This document shows, one piece after another, positions 5,782 to 5,797 of a stretch of DNA of 5,797 nt. Position 1 is the first letter of the stretch; every line of letters starts with the position of its first letter. The position numbers and the translations under genes are program-made. The notes beneath the pieces were generated by a model that saw only the letters and a program-made list of their open reading frames with translations, was not told where the DNA came from and made no database searches. This DNA is from Lachnospiraceae bacterium (GTDB lineage Bacteria; Bacillota; Clostridia; Lachnospirales; Lachnospiraceae). The stretch lies in NCBI GenBank assembly GCA_019423745.1, contig JAHZAV010000068.1:1-5797 (forward strand). Direction: 5' to 3'.

Positions 5782-5797
5782 GTTTCGCAATTACCTA
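5782..5797 (-). repeat. Right terminal inverted repeat of the IS
   Basis: Read on the minus strand from the window edge, this is TAGGTAATTGCGAAAC, the partner of 4030-4045. The TTGCGAA heptamer also occurs in the opposite direction at 5763-5769, so the right end can fold on itself. Confidence 0.75.

Larger units (their letters stand above)
4030..5797 (+). mobile_element. Insertion sequence, IS1182-like (DUF772 transposase), about 1.77 kb
   Basis: One transposase gene is bounded by imperfect terminal inverted repeats. The left end (4030-4045) and the reverse complement of the last 16 bases (5782-5797) both read TAGGNNNTTGCGAAAC, with 13 of 16 identical. Total length and transposase type suit IS1182-like elements. 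The left boundary sits within the 10-bp palindrome ATTTATAAAT (4021-4030). The right boundary coincides with the end of the window, so the repeat could extend a little further and the target duplication cannot be checked. The element appears intact, with an uninterrupted transposase, its own promoter and both ends, so it may be active. The family name is inferred from the protein layout, without a database comparison. Confidence 0.8.

Noticed and set aside
1..5797. CRISPR array, tRNA, rRNA or riboswitch
   Set aside because: No regularly spaced repeats, and no tRNA-like or rRNA-like sequence or recognisable aptamer was seen.

Overview
The window looks like a low-to-moderate GC Gram-positive chromosome. 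The UvrA and UvrB proteins and AGGAG-type ribosome binding sites point to Clostridia, probably Lachnospiraceae, but the family is an inference from protein character, not from a search. It has three parts: a housekeeping DNA-repair operon on the left, a decayed AT-rich accessory stretch in the middle, and an insertion sequence on the right.

Positions 1-2440 hold the minus-strand nucleotide excision repair operon uvrB-uvrA. UvrB is complete (668 aa). The UvrA start codon follows the uvrB stop after 5 bases, and only its first 103 residues lie in the window. A predicted extended -10 promoter and a 17-bp perfect symmetric hairpin terminator precede uvrB. An imperfect LexA-like box overlaps that terminator.

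Positions 2481-4013 are a minus-strand accessory segment. It has a RhuM-family gene whose C-terminus appears cut short by a stop, with a possible decayed tail. Next comes a frameshifted, internally deleted remnant that resembles a DUF3883 (NO VEIN C-terminal) protein, then a multi-frame remnant of unrecognised origin that ends at the terminator. RhuM and DUF3883 proteins often occur in or near restriction/defence loci, so this may be the eroded end of a defence island. That is inference.

Positions 4030-5797 form an essentially complete insertion sequence with a plus-strand DDE transposase (DUF772 N-terminus, IS1182-like). Imperfect 16-bp terminal inverted repeats (TAGGNNNTTGCGAAAC) lie at 4030-4045 and at the last 16 bases of the window. 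Its left end carries two hairpins with a T-run. It also carries a 10-bp inverted repeat that would bury the transposase Shine-Dalgarno sequence only in read-through transcripts, resembling the protection known in IS10 and IS50.

I do not see a wholly new multi-gene system. The most interesting items are the IS self-insulation architecture, the layered pseudogene remnants and the possible SOS box at uvrBA.
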